Origin: DSWT01 sp036845725
GTDB taxonomy: Bacteria; Chloroflexota; Anaerolineae; B4-G1; SLSP01
NCBI GenBank assembly: GCA_036845725.1
Contig: DAIUDK010000192.1
Location: 1-7,424, forward strand
Reading direction: 5' to 3'
DNA: 7,424 bases
The translations under genes were made by a program, and so were the position numbers. Below are positions 1 to 6,728 of the stretch, piece by piece (position 1 is the first letter of the stretch; each line of letters begins with the position of its first letter). The notes under the pieces were generated by a model. It made no database searches and was not told the DNA's origin. It saw nothing but the letters and a program-made list of their open reading frames with translations.

Positions 1-1764
1 ATTCGCTTTCATCTGTGGGCCTTCACCAGCGCCCACGTGCTCTACATCCAGGACAAAGGCGGAGACGAAAACTGGCAAGTCTACAGCGTTGCGGTGGAGT
101 CCGGCGAAACCAAAGACCTGACGCCCCTCGAAGGGGCCAACGCGCGGTTCCAGCACGTCAGTCATAAATTCCCGGAGGAGATTCTCGTGGGATTGAACGA
201 CCGCGATCCGCAACACCACGACGTCTATCGCATCAACATCGCCACAGGCGAGCGGCGTTGCATCCTGCAAAACGAGGATTTCGCGGAGTTCGTCACCGAC
301 GATGACTATAGCATCCGCTTCGCGCAGCGCACCACGCCGGATGGCGGCACGGAGATTCTCTCGTCGGGGGAGGATGGTGCATGGACGCCGTTCACGCACA
401 TCCCGATGGAAGACAGCATGATGACCTGGCTGTTAGGCTTCGACAAAACCGGCAAGGTGTTGCACATGACCGACAGCCGGGAGCGCAACACCTCGGCCCT
501 CTTCGCGCTGAACCTCGAAACGGGCGCGCGGACGTTGTTGGCCGAAGACGCTAAATCCGATGTAAACGGCGGAATGGAGCACCCCACCGAGAAGCATATC
601 CAGGCCGTGGCGTTCAATTACGAGCGCAAATACTGGCGCGTCCTCGATCCCGCCATTGCCGAGGATATGGCCTATCTGCAAACCGTCGCCGACGGCGATA
701 TCGAAGTCGTCAGCCGCACGTTGGATGATCGAACCTGGATTGTCGCGTATCTGATGGATAACGGCCCGATACGGTACTACCGCTATGACCGCGCGGCGCG
801 TCAGGCGCACTTCCTGTTCACCAACCGCCAGGCGTTGGAAGACCTGCCGCTGGTGAAGATGACGCCGGTGGTCATTCCCACGCGGGATGGGTGGGACATG
901 GTCTGCTACTACTCCTTGCCGCTCGACGCCGACACGAATGGCGACAACATCCCCGACGCGCCGCTGCCAACCGTCTTGTGGGTCCACGGCGGTCCGTGGG
1001 GACGCGACGAGTGGGGGTACGATCCCTATCACCAGTGGTTTGCGAACCGGGGCTACGCCGTCTTGAGCGTCAACTTCCGCGCTTCGACCGGCTTTGGCAA
1101 GGATTTCATCAACGCTGGCAACCGCGAATGGGGCGCGAAGATGCACGACGACCTCATTGACGCTGTACAGTGGGCCATCGCGGCAGGCATCGCCGATCCG
1201 GCGCGCATCGCCATTGCCGGCGGCAGCTACGGCGGCTACGCCACGTTGGCCGGACTGACCTTCACGCCGGAGACCTTTGCCTGCGGTGTAGACCTCGTCG
1301 GCCCCTCGAACCTTGTAACGCTGCTGGAATCGATGCCGCCCTACTGGAAGCCGATGCTGGAGATGTTCACCACGCGCGTTGGCGATCACCGCACCGAAGA
1401 AGGGCAAGCGTTCCTCACATCCTGTTCGCCGCTCACCTACGCCGATCGCATCTGCCGACCGTTACTCATCGGTCAGGGCGCGAACGATCCACGGGTGAAA
1501 CAGGCCGAGGCCGATCAGATTGTCCAGGCCATGCAGGAGAAAAACATCCCCGTCACTTACGTCCTTTATCCCGACGAAGGCCACGGCTTCGCCCGGCCCG
1601 AGAACCGCCTCTCGTTCAACGCCATTGCCGAGGCTTTCCTGGCCGAATGTCTGGGTGGGCGGTACGAGCTAATCGGCGATGCGTTCGAAGGCTCTAGCAT
1701 TACGATCCCAATCGGTGAGGAATACATTCCTGGTTTGCCAACTTCAACGAAGGCTGAATCCTGA
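1..1764 (+). CDS. S9 family prolyl oligopeptidase-like serine peptidase (5' partial)
   Basis: The frame is open from base 1, so the gene begins upstream; the GTG at 37 is only an internal codon. The visible 587 codons (counted from base 1) hold most of a beta-propeller region (to about codon 280) and a complete C-terminal alpha/beta-hydrolase domain. Seen: the HGGPW oxyanion-side motif at codons 329-333, the nucleophile Ser409 in GGSYGGYA, Asp496 in GANDPRV and His528 in DEGHGF, so the Ser-Asp-His triad is intact. By family knowledge such enzymes (acylaminoacyl-peptidase/dipeptidyl-peptidase type) cleave short peptides, with the propeller limiting substrate size; here this is inferred. The N-terminus is missing, so any signal peptide cannot be judged. 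An acidic DADTNGDNIPD loop sits just before the hydrolase domain. The stop codon falls inside a 9-bp tandem repeat. It is probably cotranscribed with the sugar kinase downstream, although a peptidase has no obvious role in sugar breakdown. Confidence 0.93.
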   Translation: MRFHLWAFTSAHVLYIQDKGGDENWQVYSVAVESGETKDLTPLEGANARFQHVSHKFPEEILVGLNDRDPQHHDVYRINIATGERRCILQNEDFAEFVTDDDYSIRFAQRTTPDGGTEILSSGEDGAWTPFTHIPMEDSMMTWLLGFDKTGKVLHMTDSRERNTSALFALNLETGARTLLAEDAKSDVNGGMEHPTEKHIQAVAFNYERKYWRVLDPAIAEDMAYLQTVADGDIEVVSRTLDDRTWIVAYLMDNGPIRYYRYDRAARQAHFLFTNRQALEDLPLVKMTPVVIPTRDGWDMVCYYSLPLDADTNGDNIPDAPLPTVLWVHGGPWGRDEWGYDPYHQWFANRGYAVLSVNFRASTGFGKDFINAGNREWGAKMHDDLIDAVQWAIAAGIADPARIAIAGGSYGGYATLAGLTFTPETFACGVDLVGPSNLVTLLESMPPYWKPMLEMFTTRVGDHRTEEGQAFLTSCSPLTYADRICRPLLIGQGANDPRVKQAEADQIVQAMQEKNIPVTYVLYPDEGHGFARPENRLSFNAIAEAFLAECLGGRYELIGDAFEGSSITIPIGEEYIPGLPTSTKAES

Positions 1765-1782
1765 AAATCCTGTGAATCCTGT
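1756..1782. repeat. Three tandem copies of a 9-bp unit across a stop codon
   Basis: GAATCCTGA (1756-1764), AAATCCTGT (1765-1773) and GAATCCTGT (1774-1782) are three back-to-back units sharing the core AATCCTG at an exact 9-base spacing. The first unit encodes the last residues and the TGA stop of the peptidase; the other two fill most of the gap before the kinase. It is neither an inverted repeat nor a ribosome binding site. It may be one copy of a dispersed intergenic repeat family, which cannot be told from one window. Confidence 0.85.
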
Positions 1783-1797
1783 CCAAAAAGAATGTTG

Positions 1798-3336
1798 ATG
1801 AAAAACTACGTTCTGGCGCACGATCTGGGCACCACCGGCAACAAAGCTACGCTCTACGACGCAGAAGGGCGTCTCGCCGGCAGCGCCTTCTACGGCTATG
1901 CCACCGAGTACGCGCATCCGCGTTGGGCCGAGCAGAACCCAGAAGATTGGTGGAAAGCGGTTTACACGTCCACCCACCAACTGTTCGAACAAACCGGCAT
2001 CAGCGGCGACGACGTGGCCTGCATCACCTTCAGTGGGCAGATGATGGCGGCCGTTCCAGTGGACAGAAATGCGCGCCCGCTGCGCACCGCCATCATCTGG
2101 GCGGACCAACGCAGCACAGAGCAGGTGAACTGGCTGCTGGAGCGCATCTCGTTCGACGAGATGTACACCATCACCGGACATCGTCTCAGCGAAAGCTACT
2201 CGCTGCTCAAGATGCTGTGGATCCGTGACCACCAACCGGACATCTACCGCCGTGCCTACAAATTCATCCACGCCAAAGATGCGATGGTCGCCCGGTTGAC
2301 CGGCAACTTCGTCACTGATATGTCGGACGCTTCCGGCATGGACTTGTACGACCTGGCGACCGGCGCGTGGTCGCCACGCATTCTCGGAGTGGCCGAGGTC
2401 GATCCAGCGCAACTACCCGATGTCCACCGCTCCATCGACGTGGTTGGCGAAGTGCTGCCCTCCGTTGCGGAAGAGGTCGGTGTGGCCGCAGGCACGCCCG
2501 TCGTCATCGGCGGTGGGGACGGCGTGTGCGCCTCGACGGGCGCGGGCGTCGTCGCCGAGGGCGCAGCGTACAACTACGTCGGCTCGTCGGCATGGATCGC
2601 GCTGGCGACGCCCAATCCACTCCTCGATCCGGCGTATCGCACCTTCTGCTACTGTCACCTCGTGCCGGGGATGTTTATGCCTACCGGAACCACACAGTCG
2701 GCGGGGGCATCGTACCAGTGGGCGCGGGATCAGATATGCGAAGGCGAACGCAGAACAGCGACAGATCTCTCTGTGAATGTCTATGATCTGATGAACGAGC
2801 GCGCCGCTGAATCGCCGCCCGGCGCGAACGGCCTGCTCTTCCTGCCCTATCTGATGGGCGAGCGCAGTCCCTACTGGAATCCCAAAGCGCGTGGCGCCTT
2901 CGTCGGCCTCACCATCCGCCACACCCACGCCGATCTGCTGCGGGCCGTGCTCGAAGGCGTGACGATGAACCTGTGCATGACGCTGGATGCCTTCCGGGCG
3001 CAGGGCGCGCGCGTCGATGCGATGCGCCTCATCGGCGGCGGCGCGAAAGGCCGGCTGTGGAACCAGATCATGGCCGACGTGTATGGCATTCCTGTTCACC
3101 GGCTGGCGATCCTGGACGAGGCTACGTCTATGGGTGCGGCGCTGGCGGGCGGCGTCGGTGTGGGACTGTATCAGGGCTTCGAGATGGCGGCGGCGATGAA
3201 TCCCATCGCAGGAATCATCGAACCAAACCCGCAGGCGCAGGCTGTCTACGCGGAGTTGTATCCACTTTTCCAGGAGACGTATACCGCACTGGTTCCGGTG
3301 TATGACCAACTGGCAGAATTGGGGGATGATCTATGA
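1798..3336 (+). CDS. FGGY-family carbohydrate kinase, xylulokinase-like
   Basis: Predicted cytoplasmic ATP-dependent sugar kinase of 512 aa, the usual length for xylulokinases. Seen: the N-terminal phosphate-binding motif HDLGTTGNKA with Asp9, a sugar-loop motif GQMMAAVPVD (80-89), AIIWADQRS, the likely catalytic base Asp241 in GGGDGVCAS, the FGGY-type motif LMGERSPYWNP (about 352-362) and the C-terminal nucleotide motif GGGAKGRLWNQ (413-423). Both FGGY ATPase-fold domains are therefore complete. Escherichia coli XylB has GQMH at the sugar loop and this protein has GQMM, so D-xylulose should not be assumed as substrate. Another ATG lies at 1792, but the only purine-rich stretch (AAAAAGA, 1785-1791) touches it, while it is well spaced from 1798, and family members usually begin a few residues before HDLGTT. 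The stop overlaps the next start (ATGA), which suggests translational coupling. Alternatives are a ribulokinase-, gluconokinase- or polyol-kinase-like specificity. Confidence 0.92.
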   Translation: MKNYVLAHDLGTTGNKATLYDAEGRLAGSAFYGYATEYAHPRWAEQNPEDWWKAVYTSTHQLFEQTGISGDDVACITFSGQMMAAVPVDRNARPLRTAIIWADQRSTEQVNWLLERISFDEMYTITGHRLSESYSLLKMLWIRDHQPDIYRRAYKFIHAKDAMVARLTGNFVTDMSDASGMDLYDLATGAWSPRILGVAEVDPAQLPDVHRSIDVVGEVLPSVAEEVGVAAGTPVVIGGGDGVCASTGAGVVAEGAAYNYVGSSAWIALATPNPLLDPAYRTFCYCHLVPGMFMPTGTTQSAGASYQWARDQICEGERRTATDLSVNVYDLMNERAAESPPGANGLLFLPYLMGERSPYWNPKARGAFVGLTIRHTHADLLRAVLEGVTMNLCMTLDAFRAQGARVDAMRLIGGGAKGRLWNQIMADVYGIPVHRLAILDEATSMGAALAGGVGVGLYQGFEMAAAMNPIAGIIEPNPQAQAVYAELYPLFQETYTALVPVYDQLAELGDDL

Positions 3337-4328
3337 AAGTCCTCTTCATCGGCGGGACCGGCACAATCAGTTCCGCGTGTTCGCAACTGGCGGTGGAATG
3401 CGGCATTGACCTCTACCTGATCAATCGCGGGCTGACGAGCGAGCGCCCTGTCCTGGCCGGCGCGACCGTGCTGACCGGCGACATCCGCGATCCGGCATCG
3501 GTAAGGGCTGCCATCGGTTCAATGACGTTTGACATCGTGGTGGATTGGGTCGCCTACACGCCCGCCCACGTGGAGACGGACATCGCGCTCTTTCGGGATC
3601 GCGTCGGGCAATACATCTTCATCAGCACGGCGTCGGCCTACCACAAGCCGGTGCGGAGTCTGCCGATTACCGAATCGACGCCGCTGCACAATCCCTTCTG
3701 GCAGTACTCGCGGGACAAAATCGCCTGTGAGGAACGCCTGCTGCGCGCCTACCGCGACGAAGGCTTCCCGGTGACGATTGTGCGCCCGGCGCACACATAC
3801 GACCGCACACGCCTGCCCTTCCGCGGGCGATGGACGGTCATCGAACGGATGCGCAAGGGTATGCCGGTCATCGTCCACGGGGACGGAACATCGCTGTGGG
3901 TGCTCACGCATCACCAGGACTTCGCCAAAGGCTTCGTGGGGCTACTCGGCAACGCACAGGCCATCGGCGAAGCGTACCACATCACTTCTGACGAAGTCCT
4001 GACGTGGGATCAGATATTCCGCATCCTCGCGCGCGCGGCGGGCGTAGAAGAACCGCGGCTCGTCCACGTCCCTTCGGAACTGATCAACGCCTTCGATCCC
4101 GATTGGGGCGCAGGATTGCTGGGCGACAAGACGCACAGCGTCATCTTCGACAACAGTAAGATCAAGCGCCTCGTCCCGGACTTTACAGCAACAATTCCCT
4201 TCAGCCGGGGCGCGGAGGAGATCATCGCCTGGTTCGCAGCCGATCCGGCACGGCAGGTGACTGACGAAGCGCATAACCGGTTGCTGGATGAGATCATCGC
4301 CAGATACCTGGCGATATGGCCCAAATAG
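3333..4328 (+). CDS. NAD(P)-dependent epimerase/dehydratase, extended SDR family
   Basis: A 331-aa Rossmann-fold protein of the extended short-chain dehydrogenase type, predicted cytoplasmic. Seen: the N-terminal dinucleotide motif GGTGTIS (residues 7-13), Asn-Arg at the end of the second strand (31-32), Asp50 in TGDIRDP near the expected adenine contact, Ser98-Thr99 in FISTASAY, and the catalytic pair Tyr125-x3-Lys129 in QYSRDK. The C-terminal substrate half is complete. Family members act on nucleotide sugars or free sugars (epimerisation, dehydration or oxidation via a keto intermediate); the sequence does not show which. It resembles the CSP41-like branch of COG0451 proteins often found near sugar transporters (from memory). 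The start overlaps the kinase stop by 4 nt, with GGGGGA at 3321-3326 as a plausible ribosome binding site. Context suggests it interconverts the substrate or product of the kinase (inference). Confidence 0.9.
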   Translation: MKVLFIGGTGTISSACSQLAVECGIDLYLINRGLTSERPVLAGATVLTGDIRDPASVRAAIGSMTFDIVVDWVAYTPAHVETDIALFRDRVGQYIFISTASAYHKPVRSLPITESTPLHNPFWQYSRDKIACEERLLRAYRDEGFPVTIVRPAHTYDRTRLPFRGRWTVIERMRKGMPVIVHGDGTSLWVLTHHQDFAKGFVGLLGNAQAIGEAYHITSDEVLTWDQIFRILARAAGVEEPRLVHVPSELINAFDPDWGAGLLGDKTHSVIFDNSKIKRLVPDFTATIPFSRGAEEIIAWFAADPARQVTDEAHNRLLDEIIARYLAIWPK

Positions 4329-4347
4329 ATTCGTGGTTGACTTCAAA

Positions 4348-4353
4348 AAGGAG
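4348..4353 (+). promoter_or_regulatory. Strong ribosome binding site fixing the VOC start
   Basis: AAGGAG lies six bases before the ATG at 4360. It is the best Shine-Dalgarno match of the plus-strand genes. It sets the VOC start at 4360 rather than at an in-frame upstream ATG (4288) inside the SDR gene. Confidence 0.85.
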
Positions 4354-4359
4354 AACTTC

Positions 4360-4818
4360 ATGACTGAACAAACCGGAATTGGAACGAACGTCGTATGCCA
4401 GATTGGCCTGGTGGTGAAGGATATCGAGAAATCGGCAGCGGCCTACTGCGATGTGCTAGGCCTGCCCAAGCCTAACATCACCGTCACAGACGGTTATGAC
4501 AAAGCAAAGACCGTCTACCGGGGGAAGCCCAGCGAGGCAACCGCCAAGCTGGCATTCTTCGATATGGGACAGGTGCAAATCGAGTTAATCGAGCCGGACG
4601 GCAAGCCCAGCACGTGGCAAGAAGTGCTCGATGAAAAGGGTGAGGGAGTCCACCACATCGCCTTCTTCGTCAAGGACAGCGACAAGGTGGTGGCGTACCT
4701 GGAAGGCAAAGGCGCGGAACTTGTCCAGCAGGGGCAGTATACCGGCGGGATGTACTCTTACGTGGATACCACACCGCAACTACATCTGGTGCTGGAACTG
4801 TTGGAAAACTTCGGTTAA
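4360..4818 (+). CDS. VOC superfamily protein (glyoxalase / methylmalonyl-CoA epimerase-like)
   Basis: A 152-aa predicted cytoplasmic protein with two beta-alpha-beta3 modules, the normal size of a single-chain VOC metalloenzyme. The start is set by AAGGAG at 4348-4353; the first module begins near residue 11. Aligned from memory with methylmalonyl-CoA epimerase, the four metal-ligand positions are Gln14 (in CQIGLVVKD, where His is usual), Glu75 (in IELIEP), His99 (in GVHHIAFF) and Glu146 (in LVLELLE). Three of the four look conventional and the first is His-to-Gln. Such enzymes catalyse isomerisation, epimerisation or lyase reactions through a metal-stabilised enolate; the substrate here is unknown. 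It is the last gene of the plus-strand operon, 31 nt after the SDR gene, so a role in epimerising or isomerising a keto-sugar is a reasonable guess but not shown. The upstream genes are richer in GC. No T-rich terminator follows on the plus strand. Confidence 0.88.
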   Translation: MTEQTGIGTNVVCQIGLVVKDIEKSAAAYCDVLGLPKPNITVTDGYDKAKTVYRGKPSEATAKLAFFDMGQVQIELIEPDGKPSTWQEVLDEKGEGVHHIAFFVKDSDKVVAYLEGKGAELVQQGQYTGGMYSYVDTTPQLHLVLELLENFG

Positions 4819-4853
4819 ACATCAGCTACCCAAAACGAGTACAAACACCGTTC

Positions 4854-4863
4854 TTGTGCACAA
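4854..4863. repeat. 10-bp perfect palindrome
   Basis: TTGTGCACAA reads the same on both strands. It lies directly beside the terminator hairpin, whose loop holds a second, similar 10-bp palindrome, CTTGTACAAG (4876-4885). Both keep TTGT and ACAA half-sites. This could be protein binding or chance; nothing in the sequence decides it. Confidence 0.4.
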
Positions 4864-4895
4864 AAATGGGCTGCCCTTGTACAAGAGCAGCCCAT
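4862..4895 (-). terminator. Intrinsic terminator of the transport operon
   Basis: ATGGGCTGC (4866-4874) pairs perfectly with GCAGCCCAT (4887-4895), giving a 9-bp GC-rich stem. The 12-base loop can partly fold as CTT/AAG pairs around GTAC. Read on the minus strand the stem is followed at once by five T residues (4862-4866 as A on the plus strand). On the plus strand no T-run follows, so it is one-directional and serves the solute-binding protein gene that ends at 4935. Confidence 0.8.
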
Positions 4896-4905
4896 ACGTT
4901 CAAAT

Positions 4906-4925
4906 ATCAAGGGATGAACCTTGAT
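4906..4925 (-). other. Hairpin just after the solute-binding protein stop
   Basis: ATCAAGG (4906-4912) and CCTTGAT (4919-4925) form a 7-bp stem with a 6-base loop, starting nine bases past the minus-strand stop codon. Only a short ATTTG follows on the minus strand, so it is weak as a terminator by itself. It could protect the mRNA 3' end or support the main terminator 10 bases further on. Confidence 0.45.
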
Positions 4926-4934
4926 GGCCTATGC

Positions 4935-6527
4935 CTAGCCTTTCTTGGCCTTCCATTCAGCGTACTGCTTCTCGACCTCGGCCTTGATCTTATCAAAACC
5001 GGCAGCCTTCAGATCGGTGATGTACTTGGGTAATTCGACCGCGGGGTCCACATAACCAGTCTGGAGCGCCCGGTTCATACCGTCAACGACGGCATTCACT
5101 GCAGTCAACTCCGCGGCGATGGGGTCGGTGCGGAAGCGGAAGCCCAGAGCAATATGATCGATCGCATCGTTGGAGTATTCGATCAACATTCGGTTCTTGT
5201 CCGGGTCTTCCTTGTTGGTCACCAGTTGAAGCATGGTGTTTCCAACTGTCCAAGCACCGGCGTGTGCGCCGTACCAGGCACTGTTAAGGAGGTTCACGCG
5301 GCCATCGGCCTCTTTCTCCCAGTGCGTACCCTCAACGCCGAACAACTGCATGTTGATGAGCTTGGGATCGGTATGCAAGAGGTTGATGTACTTCATAGCC
5401 TCTACCGGGTGTTCGGACATGGCAGGGATGGCGAGCATGGAGCCACCAGCGTGGGTGGTAATATTGACCTTGGGCTGGCCGTAGATTTCCTTCAACCGCA
5501 GGTCAGTGTTGCCGGAAGCGTTCATCATCTCCTGCGCCTTGATGTTGTTGCCTTTCAGGGGCATCGGTTCGATGAAGAACTGGCCCGCATTCAAGTACAC
5601 ACTGGTGTCGAAGGTGGTCAGGCCGGCATCCGGATGAATCCATCCCTTTTCATACCATTCACGCAAGATCATCAGGCGCTCTTTTGTATCATCTTGTTCC
5701 ATGACGCTGAGGACGGTCTCATCCCACACACCATTCGCATCGGGAGCCAACTTCATATTGATCAGTTGTCCATTGACGCCGCTGGCGAGGTCCTGCGGAT
5801 AGGGCGAGAAGCCATCGCGTCCGTCTGTCAGATAGGGATACTCATCCGGGCGGGCTGCTTTGGCCTTTTCCAGCCAGGGCTCCATATCGCGATAACTCTT
5901 GATCTTGGCGGCGTCGGCCTCGGTGAAACCGATTTCTTCGGCCAACGCGACGTTGTAGAGGAAGCCTTCGGGAACGGTCAGCTCCTTGTTGGTGGGAACC
6001 GCGTAGTTGATGCCGTCAATCTGCGTACCGGTGATGAACGCGGGATTCAGGCTGCTCAGGATGCCCTGGCCATATTTCTCCAGCAGGTTGCCGTCTGGCC
6101 CGTTATCGTCGTTCAACGGAGTGAATAGGCCTTCAGTCGTCAACTGCATGTAGTAATACCAGTCGGCGGTGAAGAAGATGTCCATCTTTTCGCCGGCCTG
6201 GATGCCGGTAACGGCCTTGGATGCCCAATCGCCCCAGCCAATAACGTGGAAAACCACGTTGGCGCCGATAAGAGGCTCGATATACTCGTTGATTGCGGCT
6301 TCGACCAGCGAACGCTGATCGGTATCACCGGCACCAACGATGTAATAGTCGAGAACTGCGACCTCAGCAGGTGCTGCAACGGTTGCAGGTACCGCAGTAG
6401 CCGCGGAGGCGGCAGGTTCTTGCGTGGAGGGGGCGGCTGCTGGTCTGTTACAAGCAGCGAGCACCCCAGCAGCCGTAGATATGCCGGCAAGCTTCAGAAA
6501 TTGACGGCGCGAAAACTTAGTATACAT
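4935..6527 (-). CDS. Extracellular solute-binding lipoprotein of a sugar ABC transporter, DUF3502-type
   Basis: A 530-aa binding protein that should capture a sugar or oligosaccharide outside the cell and pass it to the membrane permeases. Seen: a twin-arginine motif SRRQFLK (residues 6-12), a hydrophobic stretch, a lipobox LAAC with lipidation Cys26, then an Ala/Pro/Thr/Val-rich linker to about residue 56. The folded domain starts near DYYIVGAG and carries IGWGDW and DIFFTADWYYY (116-126), a pattern like family 1 solute-binding proteins. The last 130 or so residues, with ALGFRFRTDP (about 462-471) and ending in an EKQYAEWKAK helix, look like the DUF3502 C-terminal region of LipO-type binding proteins (recognised from memory). 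The start is supported by AAGGAG at 6534-6539. It lies downstream of its permease after a 200-bp gap, whereas binding protein genes often come first. Export via Tat followed by lipidation is inferred. The ligand is not known. Confidence 0.92.
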   Translation of the reverse strand: MYTKFSRRQFLKLAGISTAAGVLAACNRPAAAPSTQEPAASAATAVPATVAAPAEVAVLDYYIVGAGDTDQRSLVEAAINEYIEPLIGANVVFHVIGWGDWASKAVTGIQAGEKMDIFFTADWYYYMQLTTEGLFTPLNDDNGPDGNLLEKYGQGILSSLNPAFITGTQIDGINYAVPTNKELTVPEGFLYNVALAEEIGFTEADAAKIKSYRDMEPWLEKAKAARPDEYPYLTDGRDGFSPYPQDLASGVNGQLINMKLAPDANGVWDETVLSVMEQDDTKERLMILREWYEKGWIHPDAGLTTFDTSVYLNAGQFFIEPMPLKGNNIKAQEMMNASGNTDLRLKEIYGQPKVNITTHAGGSMLAIPAMSEHPVEAMKYINLLHTDPKLINMQLFGVEGTHWEKEADGRVNLLNSAWYGAHAGAWTVGNTMLQLVTNKEDPDKNRMLIEYSNDAIDHIALGFRFRTDPIAAELTAVNAVVDGMNRALQTGYVDPAVELPKYITDLKAAGFDKIKAEVEKQYAEWKAKKG

Positions 6528-6533
6528 GATTTT

Positions 6534-6539
6534 CTCCTT
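6534..6539 (-). promoter_or_regulatory. Ribosome binding site of the solute-binding protein gene
   Basis: On the minus strand AAGGAG lies six bases before the ATG at 6527, within AAGGAAGGAG, a doubled purine-rich stretch. This suggests strong translation, as expected for an abundant binding protein. Confidence 0.8.
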
Positions 6540-6693
6540 CCTTCATTGAGTTTTTGTTTCCAATACAGTTAATGGTTTTTCGAAAGCAAGGCTACTTCAT
6601 TTTCTTTACTGCCCGAATTAACATTGATATTCAGGGACTCCGGGCATCCTGTGGCACCCCCTTTCTCAATACGAAAAGCACTATACAGAATTC

Positions 6694-6713
6694 TACAGGG
6701 GCGTTTCCCTGTA
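6694..6713 (-). other. Hairpin in the gap between permease and binding protein genes
   Basis: TACAGGG (6694-6700) and CCCTGTA (6707-6713) form a 7-bp stem with a 6-base loop, starting 15 bases after the permease stop. No T-run follows on the minus strand, so it is not a standard terminator. It fits an mRNA-processing or stabilising structure that lets permease and binding protein be made in different amounts (inference). The rest of the AT-rich gap 6528-6728 shows no clear sigma-70 promoter. Confidence 0.5.
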
Positions 6714-6728
6714 AATGAAAGCACAAAT

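Noticed and set aside
37..39. GTG at 37 as the start of the peptidase
   Set aside because: The frame is open to base 1 and the residues before it continue the family's propeller sequence, so the true start is off the window.
433..1407. Long minus-strand open frame (324 codons) opposite the peptidase
   Set aside because: It is antisense to a gene with an intact catalytic triad; the translation is Arg/Val/Gly-rich with no recognisable domain, as expected in GC-rich DNA.
2413..3309. Long minus-strand open frame (298 codons) opposite the kinase
   Set aside because: Antisense shadow of a well-supported FGGY kinase; no domain and no ribosome binding site context.
4288..4359. Upstream in-frame ATG that would extend the VOC protein by 24 residues
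   Set aside because: It lies within the SDR gene and would add residues not typical of VOC proteins; AAGGAG correctly spaced from the ATG at 4360 decides the start.
5154..6128. Long plus-strand open frame (324 codons) opposite the binding protein
   Set aside because: It lies entirely inside the solute-binding protein gene on the other strand; the protein has no family signal.
6578..6585. TTTCGAAA palindrome upstream of the binding protein gene as a repressor operator
   Set aside because: Only 8 bp with no second copy and no matching regulator gene in the window; too short to call.
6678..6690. TATAGT on the minus strand as a -10 box for the binding protein gene
   Set aside because: No acceptable -35 hexamer lies 16-18 bases upstream, and it is about 160 bases from the start codon.
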